Shown here piece after piece: positions 17,104-29,059 of a stretch of 60,362 nt of DNA. How positions within the stretch are numbered: position 1 is the stretch's first letter; each line of letters begins with the position of its first letter. A model generated the notes under the pieces. The model was given only the letters and a program-made list of their open reading frames with translations, searched no databases and was not told the DNA's origin. Source of the stretch: Nitrospirota bacterium. GTDB lineage: Bacteria > Nitrospirota > Thermodesulfovibrionia > Thermodesulfovibrionales > UBA6898. The position numbers and the translations under genes are program-made. The stretch spans positions 1-60,362 of the forward strand of contig SCQH01000024.1 in assembly GCA_004321925.1 (NCBI GenBank), written 5' to 3'.

Positions 17104-18179
17104 ATAAAATAAGGGTCCTTGTCGTGGATGATTCGGCCCTCATGCGCAAGATGATCCCCCGGATGCTGAAGACGGACCCCGGGATCGAAGTCGTGGGTAC
17201 CGCCATGGACGGCGTTTTTGCCCTGAGCAAGATAAGGGACCTGAGACCTGATGTCGTGACCCTTGACATGGACATGCCGAGGATGGACGGCATGGAGACC
17301 CTGAGGCATATCGTTGAGGATTTCGGGATCCCGACCATCGTGGTGAGTTCGCTCGCGAAGAAGGATGCCGAACTCACCTTCAGAGCCCTCAATATCGGGG
17401 CCTTTGATTTTGTGGCAAAACCCCGGGACGCGATCTCCCTTCACATAAATGAGATAGACAGGGAACTGATAGAAAAGATAAGAGCTGCCAGTCAAAATCC
17501 TGTTGCACGCCTGAGGATCAAGAAAGTGCAGTCCCTCAACCCGCGGGAGAACAAGAAGCATCCTGCCGTAAAGCCTGCGGATAAACTGCTTGTCATCGGC
17601 ATATCTACCGGCGGGCCGAACGCCCTGAGTTATTTACTCCCCCGGCTGCCCGAGGACTTCCCCGCATCTATTTTGATCGTGCAGCATATGCCGGCCGGAT
17701 TTACTGAAATGTTCGCCTCACGCCTTAATACCACCTGCGGGATCGAAGTGAAGGAGGCACGGGAAGGCGACCTTGTCCTCCCCGGACGGGCGCTCATTGC
17801 ACCGGGCAGCCAGCACCTGAAGATCAAGCGCCTCCCCCTCGGCACGATCGCAGTCCTCAGCAGTGCGGCCCCGGTGAACGGGCATAAACCCTCGGCAGAT
17901 GTTCTTTTCCGTTCGGCGGCTGAAGAATATGGCCCTATGGTTACGGGCCTGATCATGACGGGGATGGGGGCTGACGGAGCTCAGGGCATGTCGGAGATCA
18001 GAGAGAACGGCGGTTTTACCATCGCCCAGGATGAAAAGAGCTGCGTCGTGTTCGGGATGCCGAAGGCAGCCGTAGAACGGGGTGCGATCAAGCAGATCGT
18101 GGCACTTGAAGAGATGGCCGATCATCTAATACAGCGGTTTTGCTGGAAGGAGAAAGAATATGGGACAGTCAGGAATTGA
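17100..18179 (+). CDS. cheB: protein-glutamate methylesterase/deamidase CheB
   Basis: 359-residue response regulator-enzyme. Receiver domain with VDDSALMRKM and acceptor Asp in TLDMDMPRMDG, a linker of about 30 residues, then the methylesterase domain with the Ser-His-Asp triad (GISTGG, QHMP, MGADGA). It removes methyl groups from MCP glutamates and deamidates glutamines. The ATGA overlap with cheA indicates coupling. Confidence 0.95.
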   Translation: MNKIRVLVVDDSALMRKMIPRMLKTDPGIEVVGTAMDGVFALSKIRDLRPDVVTLDMDMPRMDGMETLRHIVEDFGIPTIVVSSLAKKDAELTFRALNIGAFDFVAKPRDAISLHINEIDRELIEKIRAASQNPVARLRIKKVQSLNPRENKKHPAVKPADKLLVIGISTGGPNALSYLLPRLPEDFPASILIVQHMPAGFTEMFASRLNTTCGIEVKEAREGDLVLPGRALIAPGSQHLKIKRLPLGTIAVLSSAAPVNGHKPSADVLFRSAAEEYGPMVTGLIMTGMGADGAQGMSEIRENGGFTIAQDEKSCVVFGMPKAAVERGAIKQIVALEEMADHLIQRFCWKEKEYGTVRN

Positions 18180-18564
18180 CAGGGAAACAAAAGAATTTAC
18201 ATGTCTTGTTGCGGACGATTCGGAATTCGCCCGCCGGACCCTCGCCCGCGTGGTAACGACCATCGGCGGGAATGTTGTAGCCGAGGCCTCGAACGGGCAG
18301 GAGGCTGTTGATCTGTTCAAGAAACTGAAGCCGGACCTTGTGCTGCTGGATGTGACCATGCCGGTGCTCGACGGGGTTGATACGCTCCGCAGGATACTCG
18401 AAGTCAACGGCCTGGCGCGCGTCATCATGGTGAGCGCGGTCGGCCATCGGGAGATGATCTGGAAGGCCATCTGTATCGGAGCGAAGCACTATGTGACCAA
18501 ACCGTATTCTCCCGATTATGCCGGCATGATCATCCGGTCCGTTCTGAACGGGGGAGGTGTGTGA
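18160..18564 (+). CDS. CheY-like response regulator
   Basis: 134-residue receiver with a short N-terminal extension, VADDSEFARRT, acceptor Asp in LLDVTMPVLDG, and KPY. It overlaps cheB by 20 bases but has its own GGAAGGAG site before ATG 18160. Followed without gap by cheX (TGATG), which suggests that CheX dephosphorylates it or the next CheY. Confidence 0.9.
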   Translation: MGQSGIDRETKEFTCLVADDSEFARRTLARVVTTIGGNVVAEASNGQEAVDLFKKLKPDLVLLDVTMPVLDGVDTLRRILEVNGLARVIMVSAVGHREMIWKAICIGAKHYVTKPYSPDYAGMIIRSVLNGGGV

Positions 18565-19025
18565 TGAGGTATGAGTTTATCGGTCCCTTTGTCTCGTCCA
18601 CCATGCAGGTACTCGACAAGGTCGTCCAGTGCGACATAACGAGGGGCAGTCTCAGCCTCGTCAGCAGCAGGGACATGCACGGTGAGATCGCCGTTATGAT
18701 CGAGATCCAGGACCATGCCCCGGGCAGCATCATCGTGAACATGAACCGGGCGACTGCGGTCAGCATCAGCAATGTCATGAACGGAGAGGATGCTGATTCC
18801 CTCAGCATGCTTGACATGGACTCCATCGCAGAGCTTGCCAATATGATCGTAGGGAATGCCGTCAGCACGCTCAACGATCTCGGGTTCGATTTCAGGATGC
18901 AGACCCCGAAAGTCCTGACGACGGAGGCCATTTCAAGCCACCGCACCGGCCTGGAGATATTCCAGGTCCCCCTGTTCACCGAATTCGGCGAAATTACGGT
19001 CAATGCACTCATGGAGGAACACTGA
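18564..19025 (+). CDS. cheX: CheX-type CheY-P phosphatase
   Basis: 153-residue protein of the CheC/CheX/FliY family. The motif SIAELANMIVGNAVS contains the ExxN pair used to attack phospho-CheY; a single such motif is expected for CheX. It lies between two cheY-type genes, both joined by TGATG overlaps, which supports its role as their phosphatase. ATG 18564 is preferred to the GTG three bases earlier, with GGGGGAGG upstream. Confidence 0.85.
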   Translation: MRYEFIGPFVSSTMQVLDKVVQCDITRGSLSLVSSRDMHGEIAVMIEIQDHAPGSIIVNMNRATAVSISNVMNGEDADSLSMLDMDSIAELANMIVGNAVSTLNDLGFDFRMQTPKVLTTEAISSHRTGLEIFQVPLFTEFGEITVNALMEEH

Positions 19026-19396
19026 TGGCACAGCGGAACATTCTTGTTGTTGATGATTCGGCAATGATGCGGCAGCTCCTTACCATGACCATGCGAAAGG
19101 CGCTGCCCGATGTTCTGATCTTTGAGGCGGCAAACGGCCGCGAAGCGCTGGAGAGGATCAGGACCGGGCAGTTCGATCTCGTTCTGACCGACATGCAGAT
19201 GCCGGAGATGAACGGCAGGCAATTGATCGAAGCGGTCAGGAAGGGTCTTGGCAGTATGCTCCCCATCGTCGTTGTCACGACGCAGGGCGAGGAGCAGGAC
19301 AGGGAATCGGGGCTGGCCAGCGGGGCGGATGGCTATCTCACCAAGCCGGTGAAACCGTTAGAGCTGAGAGAAACGGTCAGCAGATTCCTTCGATGA
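19025..19396 (+). CDS. cheY: chemotaxis response regulator CheY
   Basis: 123-residue receiver closest to canonical CheY: VDDSAMMRQLL, acceptor Asp in LTDMQMPEMNG, Thr in VVTTQG, and Lys in LTKPVKP. It probably carries the phosphoryl signal from CheA to the motor or another target. Its start overlaps the cheX stop and its stop overlaps the HD-GYP gene. Confidence 0.92.
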   Translation: MAQRNILVVDDSAMMRQLLTMTMRKALPDVLIFEAANGREALERIRTGQFDLVLTDMQMPEMNGRQLIEAVRKGLGSMLPIVVVTTQGEEQDRESGLASGADGYLTKPVKPLELRETVSRFLR

Positions 19397-20433
19397 CCAC
19401 CCTCTATTCTGCCAGGACGGCGTTGAGCCTCCTCTTTGTTGATGACGAAAAGAGGGTCCTCGACTCCTTCCGCCTGCTCATCGGCGATCTCGGGTACCGT
19501 GTAGTGACGGCCTCGAACGATGATGATGCCGTGGCCCTTGTCTCGCAGCAGCGGTTCGACATCATATTTCTTGACCAGTTCCTCGGGAACGTCCGGGGCC
19601 TTGATCTTATGCGGCGGCTGGCCGTGCAGGACCCGAATGCCTACTTTGTGCTCATTACGGCCAACAGCACGCCTGCCCTTGCGGTGGAGGCGATGAAACA
19701 AGGGGCTGCTGACTTCATGGGCAAGCCCTTTTCCGCAACAGAGGTGATCAAGAGCATCGAGTATGTCATGAAGAAGCGGGAGCTGGAAAGTGAGAGAAAA
19801 GAGATGGTCACCACTCTTGAGAAACTCGTGGATAGGAAGAACGAAGAGCTGAAAAATGTCTTCTGTAATGTTCTCTCCTCCCTGGCCCAGGCAATGGAGA
19901 AAAGGGATTTCGGCACTTACGGACACTGCAGGCGGGTCAGCCAGGTCGCCTGCCTGATCGCTGCCGCCCTTGATCTTGATGACACAGAACGCGACAGGCT
20001 CAGGGCGGCGGCCCTGCTCCACGATATCGGAAAGATAGGGATCAGTGATTCTGTCCTCGGCAAAACAGGGCCGCTTACGGCCGAGGAATGGCTCCAGATA
20101 AAGCACCACCCGGTCAAGGGGGTGGAGATCCTGGAGCCGATCAGGCAGTTCTCGGCAATTCTTCCGAGCATCCTTCATCATCACGAGAACTACGATGGTT
20201 CAGGTTACCCGCACGGGATCGCCGGGGAAAAGATCCCCCGTGCATCAAGAATCATCGCAGTCGCTGATGCCTACGATGCCATCCTCTCTGAAAGACCCTA
20301 CCGGTCCGCGGCGAACCGGGAGCAGGCGCTTAACGAACTGGCTGCCTGCGCCGGCAGTCAGTTCGATCCCGGGATCGTTGAGGCCTTCGTGAAGGTCGAT
20401 TCCCGCTATCAAAAGATGTTCGGAACAAACTGA
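19393..20433 (+). CDS. response regulator with HD-GYP c-di-GMP phosphodiesterase domain
   Basis: 346 residues: receiver (about 12-130, acceptor Asp in IFLDQFLG), a short coiled linker, and an HD-GYP domain with HDIGKIGI, HHP, HHENYDGSGYP and DAYDA, i.e. the metal ligands and the GYP signature are intact. Predicted to degrade cyclic di-GMP when activated, which would connect the chemosensory cluster to c-di-GMP output. ATGA overlap with cheY. Confidence 0.92.
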   Translation: MTTLYSARTALSLLFVDDEKRVLDSFRLLIGDLGYRVVTASNDDDAVALVSQQRFDIIFLDQFLGNVRGLDLMRRLAVQDPNAYFVLITANSTPALAVEAMKQGAADFMGKPFSATEVIKSIEYVMKKRELESERKEMVTTLEKLVDRKNEELKNVFCNVLSSLAQAMEKRDFGTYGHCRRVSQVACLIAAALDLDDTERDRLRAAALLHDIGKIGISDSVLGKTGPLTAEEWLQIKHHPVKGVEILEPIRQFSAILPSILHHHENYDGSGYPHGIAGEKIPRASRIIAVADAYDAILSERPYRSAANREQALNELAACAGSQFDPGIVEAFVKVDSRYQKMFGTN

Positions 20434-20461
20434 TAGTGGTAAACTAAAGCGACAGGCTTGA

Positions 20462-20502
20462 TACCGGCATCCGGGGACCCTTACCCGTTCCCCGGGCCGG
20501 TA
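20462..20502 (+). promoter_or_regulatory. interrupted RNA hairpin before the sigma-54 activator gene
   Basis: TACCGG (20462-20467) pairs with CCGGTA (20497-20502), and CCGGGGA (20471-20477) with TCCCCGG (20489-20495), leaving a 3-base and a 1-base bulge and an 11-base loop. No T-tract follows, so it is not a typical terminator. It ends about 10 bases before the GCAGGAG ribosome-binding region of the next gene. Confidence 0.5.
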
Positions 20503-20524
20503 GAGGAAACAGGGCAGGAGTGTA

Positions 20525-21840
<1,316 letters not shown>

Positions 21841-21844
<4 letters not shown>

Positions 21845-24800
21845 ATATCGGCCAGAAATTTACCCTCTGGGTCAGCGTGGTGGTGGTGGTCATCGGGTTG
21901 TTCTCCGGTTTTATCTTCTACCATCTCGAAATGCATCAGGAGCTTGACGTCTACGAGTCGATGGGCCGGAAGATGGGGCCTATCCTCGAGCAGAGCATCA
22001 TTTCTTCGATGATGACCAGGCAGCGGGACGCGGTCCAGAAGATCTTTCAGGACCTTGCCGTCGGTGAAACGATCACGGGTATCCATCTCATAGACAAGGA
22101 CCGGACCGTCAGGGCGGGGACCGACAAGGCCCTGCTCGGGAAGACCATCTCCTCCGAACTCCTCAGATGTCACGGCTGTCATGAGCGCGGTCAGGGCGGC
22201 CTGTTCTACCGCCTGCAGGACAATGTCCGCTACGTTCAGCATCTCAGCAACAGGACTGAATGTCATGGGTGTCATGATGCGCGCCTGAAGTTCAACGGGG
22301 TCATCATCTTCGATTTCTCGGTTTCAGAGGTCGCCAGGCATATCCGGCGCGAGATGATCCTCGGATATCTCATCTTCATCCCCACGTTGTTTGTGGTCGG
22401 CCTCATGACGATAATCCTCTCCCGGCAGCTTGTCCAGAAGAGGATCGAAGCCCTGAACGCGGGGGTCCGGAGCATGAGGGAGGGAAACTACAGCGCCCGC
22501 CTGCCCCTTCGCAATGACGACGAGATCACGCGGTTCAGCGAGGCCTTTAATGATATGGCCGGGGCGATTAGCGAACGCAACCAGGAGAAGGACCTTCTCC
22601 TGAAGCAGGTTTCAGGCTCCTTTGAGATGTGGCAGAGCACGTTTGACAGTATCAGCGACCTAATCACGGTCTGCGACTCCGACGGATTTGTTATTCTGGC
22701 CAACAGGGCATATCAGGCATATTATGGATTATCGGCGCAGGATCTTGCCCAGAGCCACTGCATGTCCCTCATCGCCGGCCGCAGCTGTTCCAACGATGAA
22801 TTCCCGGTCAGTGTGACGGTACGTGAGCAGCGGATGGCCTCGGTAGAGATGACCAACCAAAAGACGGGGGAGATCTTTCAGGTGACGACCTATCCTTTCC
22901 GGCCATCCGCAATGACAGAGCCGGGCTTCATCATGGTGGCCCGGGACATCACCCTGCAAAAGACTGCGGAACGGACCTATATGGAGCAGTTCGAGTTCCT
23001 CCGGACGATGATGGATACGATCCCCAATCCTGTTTTTTACAAGGACGCCGAAGGGCGATACCTGGGCTGCAACAGGGCCTTTGAGGAATTTCTCGGGAGG
23101 TCAAAGGACGAGATCATCGGAAAGACGGTCTACGATATGGGACCGAAGGAGATCGCTGATCTTTATTACCGGGCAGACCGGGAATTGTTCAGCAATCCCG
23201 GACAACAGTGCTATGAGTGGAGGGTGCTGGGCAAAAATAAAGAGGTCCGGGAGGTCATCTTCAACAAGGCGACGTTCCCTGACGCCACCGGCAGGGTGGC
23301 GGGGTTGATCGGCATAATAACGGATATTACGCAGCGCAAGAGGGCTGAGGAGGCACTCAGGGAGAGCGAGGCGAAGTTCCGGACGATCTTCGAAAATTCG
23401 CTCGATGCGATCAGGGTCGCCAAAAACGGCATCTATGATTATGCCAACCCTTCCTATCTTGCGCTCTTCGGCTATTCCCGGCAGGAGGAACTGAGCGGCC
23501 AGGCGGTCCTCGACATGATTGCGCTTTCCGAGCGGCCGCAGGTCGAAAAGATAATGCAGCAGCGGATAAGGGGTGAAGACGTGCCCTCAGTGTATGCGAC
23601 ACGCGGCATTCGCCGGGACGGGACAGAATTTGATATGGAGGTGCGCGTCTCCCTCTATACGGTCTCCGGAGACGTATTTACGGTCGCCAATATCCGGGAT
23701 ATCAGCGACCGGAAAAGGCACGAGGAGATCATCCGGCATAACTACGATACCCAGACCGTGATCAATACGATCCTGAAGACCGGCCTGAAAAATATCTCCC
23801 TCGATGAGATCCTCCAGGAAACGCTTGATATCATCCTTTCCCTGCCGTGGCTTTCGGTCGAGGCAAAGGGCTGCATCTTCCTGCTGGAGGAGGGGAAAAA
23901 GACGCTTGTCATGAAGGCGATGAAGGGGCTTAGCGAATGCGTCGAGGAAAGTTGCATGGTCGTCCCGCTCGGGAAATGCCTCTGCGGCCGGGCCGCACTT
24001 TCGGAGGAGGTCGTGTATGCCTCTGCGATCGACGAGCGGCATGAGCTCTGCCTGAATACGGCACCACCGCATGGCCATTACTGCATCCCGATCCTTTTGA
24101 GGGGCAAGGCGCTCGGCGTGCTCAACCTGTATCTCAGCGAAGGGCATGCTCGGGACACCATGGAGGTTGAGTTCCTCGATGCCGTGGCCGGGACGCTTGC
24201 CGGGATCATTACCCGCAAGCGGACAGAGCGGGAGCGAGAGAGGCTGATGCAGGACCTGGACGAGGCCTTGTATAAGGTGATCAAGGCCCAGAAGGAATGG
24301 ATCTCCACCTTTGACAGCATCACGGACATGATCGCGATCATTGACCGGGATTTCATCATCACCAGGGTGAATAAGGCCTTTGCCCACTACTTCGGCATGG
24401 TCCCTCAGGAAGTCCTCGGCAAAAAATGCCATGACCTCGTCCATGAGCAGGGCACGCCCATCGGGATATGCCCTCACCTGGAGACGCTCAGACACCACCA
24501 TACTTCGTCGGCAGAGGTCGTTGACCATAAGAGACAGCGCACCTTCAAGGTCACGACGTTCCCTTTTTACTCCCCACAGGGTGATGTGATCGGCTCGATA
24601 CATATCTCCCGGGACATAACCGAGGAGCGCAACAAGGAACTGCGGCTTATTCTGAACGAGAGGCTCGCGTCGCTTGGCCAGATGGCCTCGGGGATCGCGC
24701 ACGAGATCAACAACCCTCTGGCCGCGATCGGCGGGTGCGCTGAAGGCCTTCTCAACCGCACCAGACAGGGCAGGATCGACCCGGAATTGTTTGAGAACTA

Positions 24801-25350
24801 TCTGCAGATAATCCAGGAGGAGGTGATGCGCTGTTCGAGCATTACAGGAGGCATGCTTTCGATCGTGCGGCAGTCGTCATATGAAACGCGCATACTGAAC
24901 CTGAACGAACTCCTGCATAAAACGATAGAGCTTGTGAACTTCCAGGGGAGGCTCAGGTCTGTTCAGGTCCTGGAACGCTATGCTGATGCGCTCCCGCCCA
25001 TCACCGGGAACGAGGGGGAACTGAAGCAGGCATTCCTTGCGATCATCACGAACGCCCTCGATGCCATGGAAGACAGCGGCACCCTGACGGTGGAGACATC
25101 CGAAAAGGGAGGCAGGGTGGTCGTGAGCATTGAGGACACCGGTTGCGGTATCCCCGAAGAGCACCTCGGCCGCATCTTCGATCCGTTCTTTACCCTCAGG
25201 GGCGGCAAAGGGGGCACGGGCCTCGGGCTCTCGATCGCAAACAAGATCGTCGGGAATCATCAGGGAGAGATCAGCGTGTCTTCGGAAGAGGGCAGGGGCA
25301 CGGTCTTTACCATCTCTTTTGCGGCAGAGAAGACTGAATCTATTTCTTGA
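21841..25350 (+). CDS. multi-PAS sensor histidine kinase with a di-haem-type periplasmic domain
   Basis: Large kinase of 1169 residues, GTG start in a GTGA overlap with the sigma-54 regulator. TM1 about 8-28; periplasmic sensor about 29-171 carrying two CHGCH motifs (110-114 and 141-145) that match covalent haem c attachment sites; TM2 about 172-193; HAMP about 195-247; PAS about 260-370, 385-500 and 505-630; GAF about 645-800; PAS about 815-930; HisKA with phospho-acceptor His954 (SGIAHEINNP); HATPase (ITNALDA, DTGCGIP, GTGLGLSI). Predicted to sense redox state, a gas or an electron-transfer partner at the membrane. Haem binding is inferred from the motifs. Confidence 0.9.
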
Positions 25351-26959
25351 GGAGTCTGAAGACCGACAAAAGACTGAGGAATACGGCCGACCCGGCTGCC
25401 ACAACCGAGGATGTCTGGTTGCCCAAAAAAGCAAAGAAGAGCGCTGCCGAGGATGCATTGACCGTAAGGATCACCAGGAGCATCACGTCAGAGAGGGAGC
25501 TGATCCGGTTCGACAGTCCAACCATATCAGCCTTGCCGAGCCTGACCGAAAGGTCTCCACGGTTTGCCTTCTTCAGAAAAGAGTGCGCCTGGGAAGGCAG
25601 GTCAAAGAGTTCCAGCATTTTTTTCTTCACGGTCTCGATGGCCTGATCCATCCCCTCTTCGCCCGTTCCCCTGAAAAAAGCCTTTATGTAGGGCTTTGAA
25701 ATATCCAGGATATTCACCTCGGGACTGAGGCGGTATGTCATGCCATTGAGCATGCCGACCGTCCTCAGGAGGAGTATGAAATAGTTGGGGACCTGGAAAT
25801 TATTGATGACACCGCGGATGCTCTCTATCTCGTCGGCTATGTCGTCGACGGTCAGTGCCTTGAGCTCTTCCGGGGTGCTGTACCGGTACTTGTCTATCAG
25901 GTCCTGGGTGACCTCTTCTATCGCTGTATAGTCCGCCCCTTCGATCAGAAATTTCATCTTCCCGAGAGCCTCCACTATGGCGGCCGCATCGTTCTCAACA
26001 ACAGCATGAGCATAGCGGCGAAGGCTCCTCTTGGTGGTTTCCGGGATCGCCTGTACCATACCGAAATCCACAAAGACGACCGTCGGCCCTTCCGCAACAA
26101 AGATATTGCCCGGATGGGGGTCGCAGTGGAAAAAACCATGGATGAAGATCATCTTTGCATAGGTCTCTACCAGCAGGTTGACCAGTTCCCGGCAGTCGAG
26201 GCCCGAGGCCTTGATGATCGCGCACTCGCTTATCTTGATGCCCGTGACAAACTCCAGCGTAAGGACCTTGCCGCCTGAATATTTCCAGTACACCCGTGGG
26301 ATGACCACCCGCTGATCTGAGCTGAAATTCTGCCTGAACCTTTCGGCATTTCTTCCCTCAAGCATGTAATCGAGTTCGGCCCGGACACTCTTTGAGAACT
26401 CCTCATGGACCACCTTCAGGTCGATCCAGCCCATCCTGCCATGCAGCAGGGCTATGAGAACCTCGAACATCCTGATATCGGTCTCTATGACATGCTCGAT
26501 GCCGGGGTACTGGACCTTCACAGCTGCGGTGCGCCCGTCGGGCAGGACAGCCCGGTGCACCTGGCCGAGGGAGGCGGCCGCTATCGGCTCCCGGTCAAAT
26601 TCCGCGAAGATCTCTTCAGGAGAGGACCCGAGGTCATCGATGATCCTCTGCCGTATCTCCTCATAATCATGCGGGGGGACCTGGTCCTGCAGTTCAGAAA
26701 GTTCTTCAATATATTCATTCGGCAGGAAGTCCTTCCGGGAGCTCAGGAACTGACCGACCTTGATCATCACCCCCTTCATCTCCAGTGCTTTTTCCCTGAT
26801 GAGCACGGCATTTTTCCTGTGGAGGCGGCTGAGGCGGGCTGCCCGGTCCTCCCGTGAAAGCACGAGACCGGCCAGGCCGGCGAGCTTATAGGAAACGAGG
26901 ATCCTCAGGGAGATGAACAGACCCTTCAGAAATCTCTGACGGTAGCGGACCCTTGTCAT
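25340..26959 (-). CDS. ubiB: UbiB/ABC1/AarF-family atypical kinase
   Basis: 539 residues. The N-terminal extension contains the KxGQ motif (MIKVGQFLSSR) that defines this protein-kinase-like family, followed by AAASLGQVH (A-rich loop), VKVQYPG (catalytic Lys), HCDPHPGN and FVDFGM (metal-binding Asp), and two C-terminal membrane helices. UbiB supports quinone biosynthesis or lipid handling, probably as an ATPase. It is downstream of ubiE on the same strand. Its last 11 bases overlap the convergent kinase gene. Confidence 0.9.
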   Translation of the reverse strand: MTRVRYRQRFLKGLFISLRILVSYKLAGLAGLVLSREDRAARLSRLHRKNAVLIREKALEMKGVMIKVGQFLSSRKDFLPNEYIEELSELQDQVPPHDYEEIRQRIIDDLGSSPEEIFAEFDREPIAAASLGQVHRAVLPDGRTAAVKVQYPGIEHVIETDIRMFEVLIALLHGRMGWIDLKVVHEEFSKSVRAELDYMLEGRNAERFRQNFSSDQRVVIPRVYWKYSGGKVLTLEFVTGIKISECAIIKASGLDCRELVNLLVETYAKMIFIHGFFHCDPHPGNIFVAEGPTVVFVDFGMVQAIPETTKRSLRRYAHAVVENDAAAIVEALGKMKFLIEGADYTAIEEVTQDLIDKYRYSTPEELKALTVDDIADEIESIRGVINNFQVPNYFILLLRTVGMLNGMTYRLSPEVNILDISKPYIKAFFRGTGEEGMDQAIETVKKKMLELFDLPSQAHSFLKKANRGDLSVRLGKADMVGLSNRISSLSDVMLLVILTVNASSAALFFAFLGNQTSSVVAAGSAVFLSLLSVFRLLKK

Positions 26960-27012
26960 GACGCTGGCCCGAGGGGGAAGAAGTATTTCATCATGTTCTT
27001 GTCTTATGCCCC

Positions 27013-27789
27013 TTATCGGGCCTTGCGGGCCCCGTAGATAGTCGCAATGCCGAAGGTCATCGGGTGCACCGTGACCGCGGTAAAACCGCAGGTCTCGATC
27101 GTTCGTCTGAATTCTGCAGAAGGCGGAAACGCATCGATCGACCTCGGCAGATAGTTATAGGGTACGGCCGTGTTGAGGACCTTCATCGCAATAAAGGGCA
27201 TCACCTTAAAACAGTATAGTTTATAAAGAGGCTTGATCCAGCGGCCCGTCGGCGGAGTCAGTTCGAGGCAGCAGAACTTTCCCCCGGGTTTCAGGACCCT
27301 GATCGCCTGACGAAGGGCAGCAGCGGTATCGGGGATATTTCTCATCCCGAAAGAGACGGTCACGGCGTCGAAGGAATTTTCCGGGAAGTCCAGAGCCTTA
27401 GCATCAGAAAAGGAAAAGGCGATATTGGAGCAGCGCGGACTCAGCTTTCCGCGAGCCTCCCGGAGCATCTCCCTGCTGAAATCAACGCCCTGAACAGAGC
27501 CTCCCCGAACCACTTTTTCGGCAAGGAGGAATGCCAGCTTCCCTGTCCCCGTGCAGACGTCGAGCACCTGCTCGTCACCGTTAAGTTCGAGGGACGAGAC
27601 AAGCTTTGTTCTCCAGACATGGTCGAGCCCAAAGCTGAAAAAGGAGCTGAGGAAGTCGATTCTGGAGGCTATGGTGGAGAATATCTCCTGAATAAAACTG
27701 TCCCTGCTGCCCTGGGTCCCGTGTATCTCAAACGCACCAGCTGCACAGGACTTTTCTTCACTGGCCGCTTTATATTTACCTGTGGACAT
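27013..27789 (-). CDS. ubiE: demethylmenaquinone/ubiquinone methyltransferase UbiE/MenG family
   Basis: About 258 residues. SAM-dependent C-methyltransferase with motif I VLDVCTGTGKLAF, ALDFPENSFDAVTVSFGMRNIPD, and LKPGGKFCCLELTPP, all typical of UbiE/MenG. It catalyses the last methylation of menaquinone (or ubiquinone) biosynthesis. The first 30 or so residues are not conserved; GTG 27798 is an alternative start. ubiB follows 53 bases downstream, so quinone synthesis is the likely shared role. Confidence 0.88.
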   Translation of the reverse strand: MSTGKYKAASEEKSCAAGAFEIHGTQGSRDSFIQEIFSTIASRIDFLSSFFSFGLDHVWRTKLVSSLELNGDEQVLDVCTGTGKLAFLLAEKVVRGGSVQGVDFSREMLREARGKLSPRCSNIAFSFSDAKALDFPENSFDAVTVSFGMRNIPDTAAALRQAIRVLKPGGKFCCLELTPPTGRWIKPLYKLYCFKVMPFIAMKVLNTAVPYNYLPRSIDAFPPSAEFRRTIETCGFTAVTVHPMTFGIATIYGARKAR

Positions 27790-28000
27790 GTTCTGCACCG
27801 GTCGTTCAGATACCCTCTTTCATTTATTTTGCGGATTTCCTGCCTGGTATTAATAAAATTGTTGCACAAAGTCAGGAAGATTGCATCTTTTATTAGCAGC
27901 AATGCAAAGAAAAGATGGAAAGAGGCAGCCGTATGTTGCAGTTGAAAAAAATCTGTGTTCCCGATTTATCCTTCCCGAGGCGTGCCCTGTCAAAAGCAGA

Positions 28001-29059
28001 TCATTTCAGAACGACAGGGCCGAGCCTGGCAGGGCCGATAGTGATCGCCAGGTCACCGGTCTGCAGAGGGAAGGTCCTTCCGATATTAAGCATGCTCTTG
28101 CCGGCACGCCGCAGACCAACGGCGATATGGCCAAGGGAGCCGCAGGCATCCGCCAGGTCGGAAAATGTTGAAACGCCTGACAGGGTGACGGGAGTAATGT
28201 AGATCTGCTGCCCTGCGGCATTGCTCAGCAGCTCATCCATCACCTCCTGTGTACCGGGGTTCAGCAGTTCCTGGCTGACAAAGTGCGAGTCGAAACGGGA
28301 GATGCAGACGATACGGTCTGCCCCCGCCTTTCTGAGAAGCTCCTCTGTAGCAGGGTCGAAGCACTCGACAACCGTATTGATCTTCCGGCTTCTTGCCTCG
28401 ATAGCCAGCGCGATCGATACATTCAGCGTTTCAGCATTCGGGTCGCCGGATCTTCTGCTCAGTATCACCGCGTGTGCAGCAGTGTCGATGCCGGCACGGG
28501 TCAGTGTTTCGTCACGTGTCGGATTTCCCCGGACGTAATGGACCCCGAGCTCTGCCAGTTCCTGCGGCAGTTCCTCCAGATCGCTGTCGACCAGGATCAC
28601 GCCTGTGTGGCGCCCGAAGACCGGGTCTCTCCTGAGTTCGCTGAGCAGGCCGTCAACCTTTGTGAGACCGGCATAATTGAATATGACGAGATGTTGTTTC
28701 AGTTGAAACGCGTTCATTCCTCTTATCTCCTTGTTTTTCGCAGTTATCAATGCCGCAGCAACTACCGACAGGGTATAGCCGAGCAGGCCGATCCCGAGGA
28801 CCATCAGCGGGGCCCCGATAAAGAACCGGCCTGCTGAGGATTTAGGGAAGAAGTCGCCGTAGCCAACGGTCGTCATGGTGACGACCGAGTACCAGAGACC
28901 ATCACTCCAGCTCAGGTCCGGGTTCTGGGGCAGTTCAAAATAGAGGAACCCGGTCGTCCCGTACAGTAAAATTGCGGCAAGAAGAAAAAAAACCCGTATC
29001 GGGACTGCGGGCACAAATACCATCTGGCGGAGATAGGCCCTAATCAGAAGCAGCATCAT
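28001..29059 (-). CDS. two-TM potassium channel with RCK (TrkA-N) domain
   Basis: 352 residues. TM1 (about 22-40), a pore helix with selectivity filter TVGYGD, TM2 (about 78-100), then a cytoplasmic RCK/TrkA-N domain (LVIFNYAG and following) and a TrkA-C-like tail, the architecture of MthK-type ligand-gated K+ channels. The usual Rossmann glycines are altered (IFNYAG), so nucleotide binding is uncertain. ATG 29059 is preferred: it overlaps the upstream stop (ATGA) and has GGAGAG 9 bases before it; ATG 29077 has poorly spaced signals. Confidence 0.88.
   Translation of the reverse strand: MMLLLIRAYLRQMVFVPAVPIRVFFLLAAILLYGTTGFLYFELPQNPDLSWSDGLWYSVVTMTTVGYGDFFPKSSAGRFFIGAPLMVLGIGLLGYTLSVVAAALITAKNKEIRGMNAFQLKQHLVIFNYAGLTKVDGLLSELRRDPVFGRHTGVILVDSDLEELPQELAELGVHYVRGNPTRDETLTRAGIDTAAHAVILSRRSGDPNAETLNVSIALAIEARSRKINTVVECFDPATEELLRKAGADRIVCISRFDSHFVSQELLNPGTQEVMDELLSNAAGQQIYITPVTLSGVSTFSDLADACGSLGHIAVGLRRAGKSMLNIGRTFPLQTGDLAITIGPARLGPVVLK

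Noticed and set aside
23587-24702. 371-codon open frame on the minus strand
   Set aside because: Lies wholly antisense to the GAF/PAS part of the haem kinase, which has recognisable domains; the frame has no family-like motifs.
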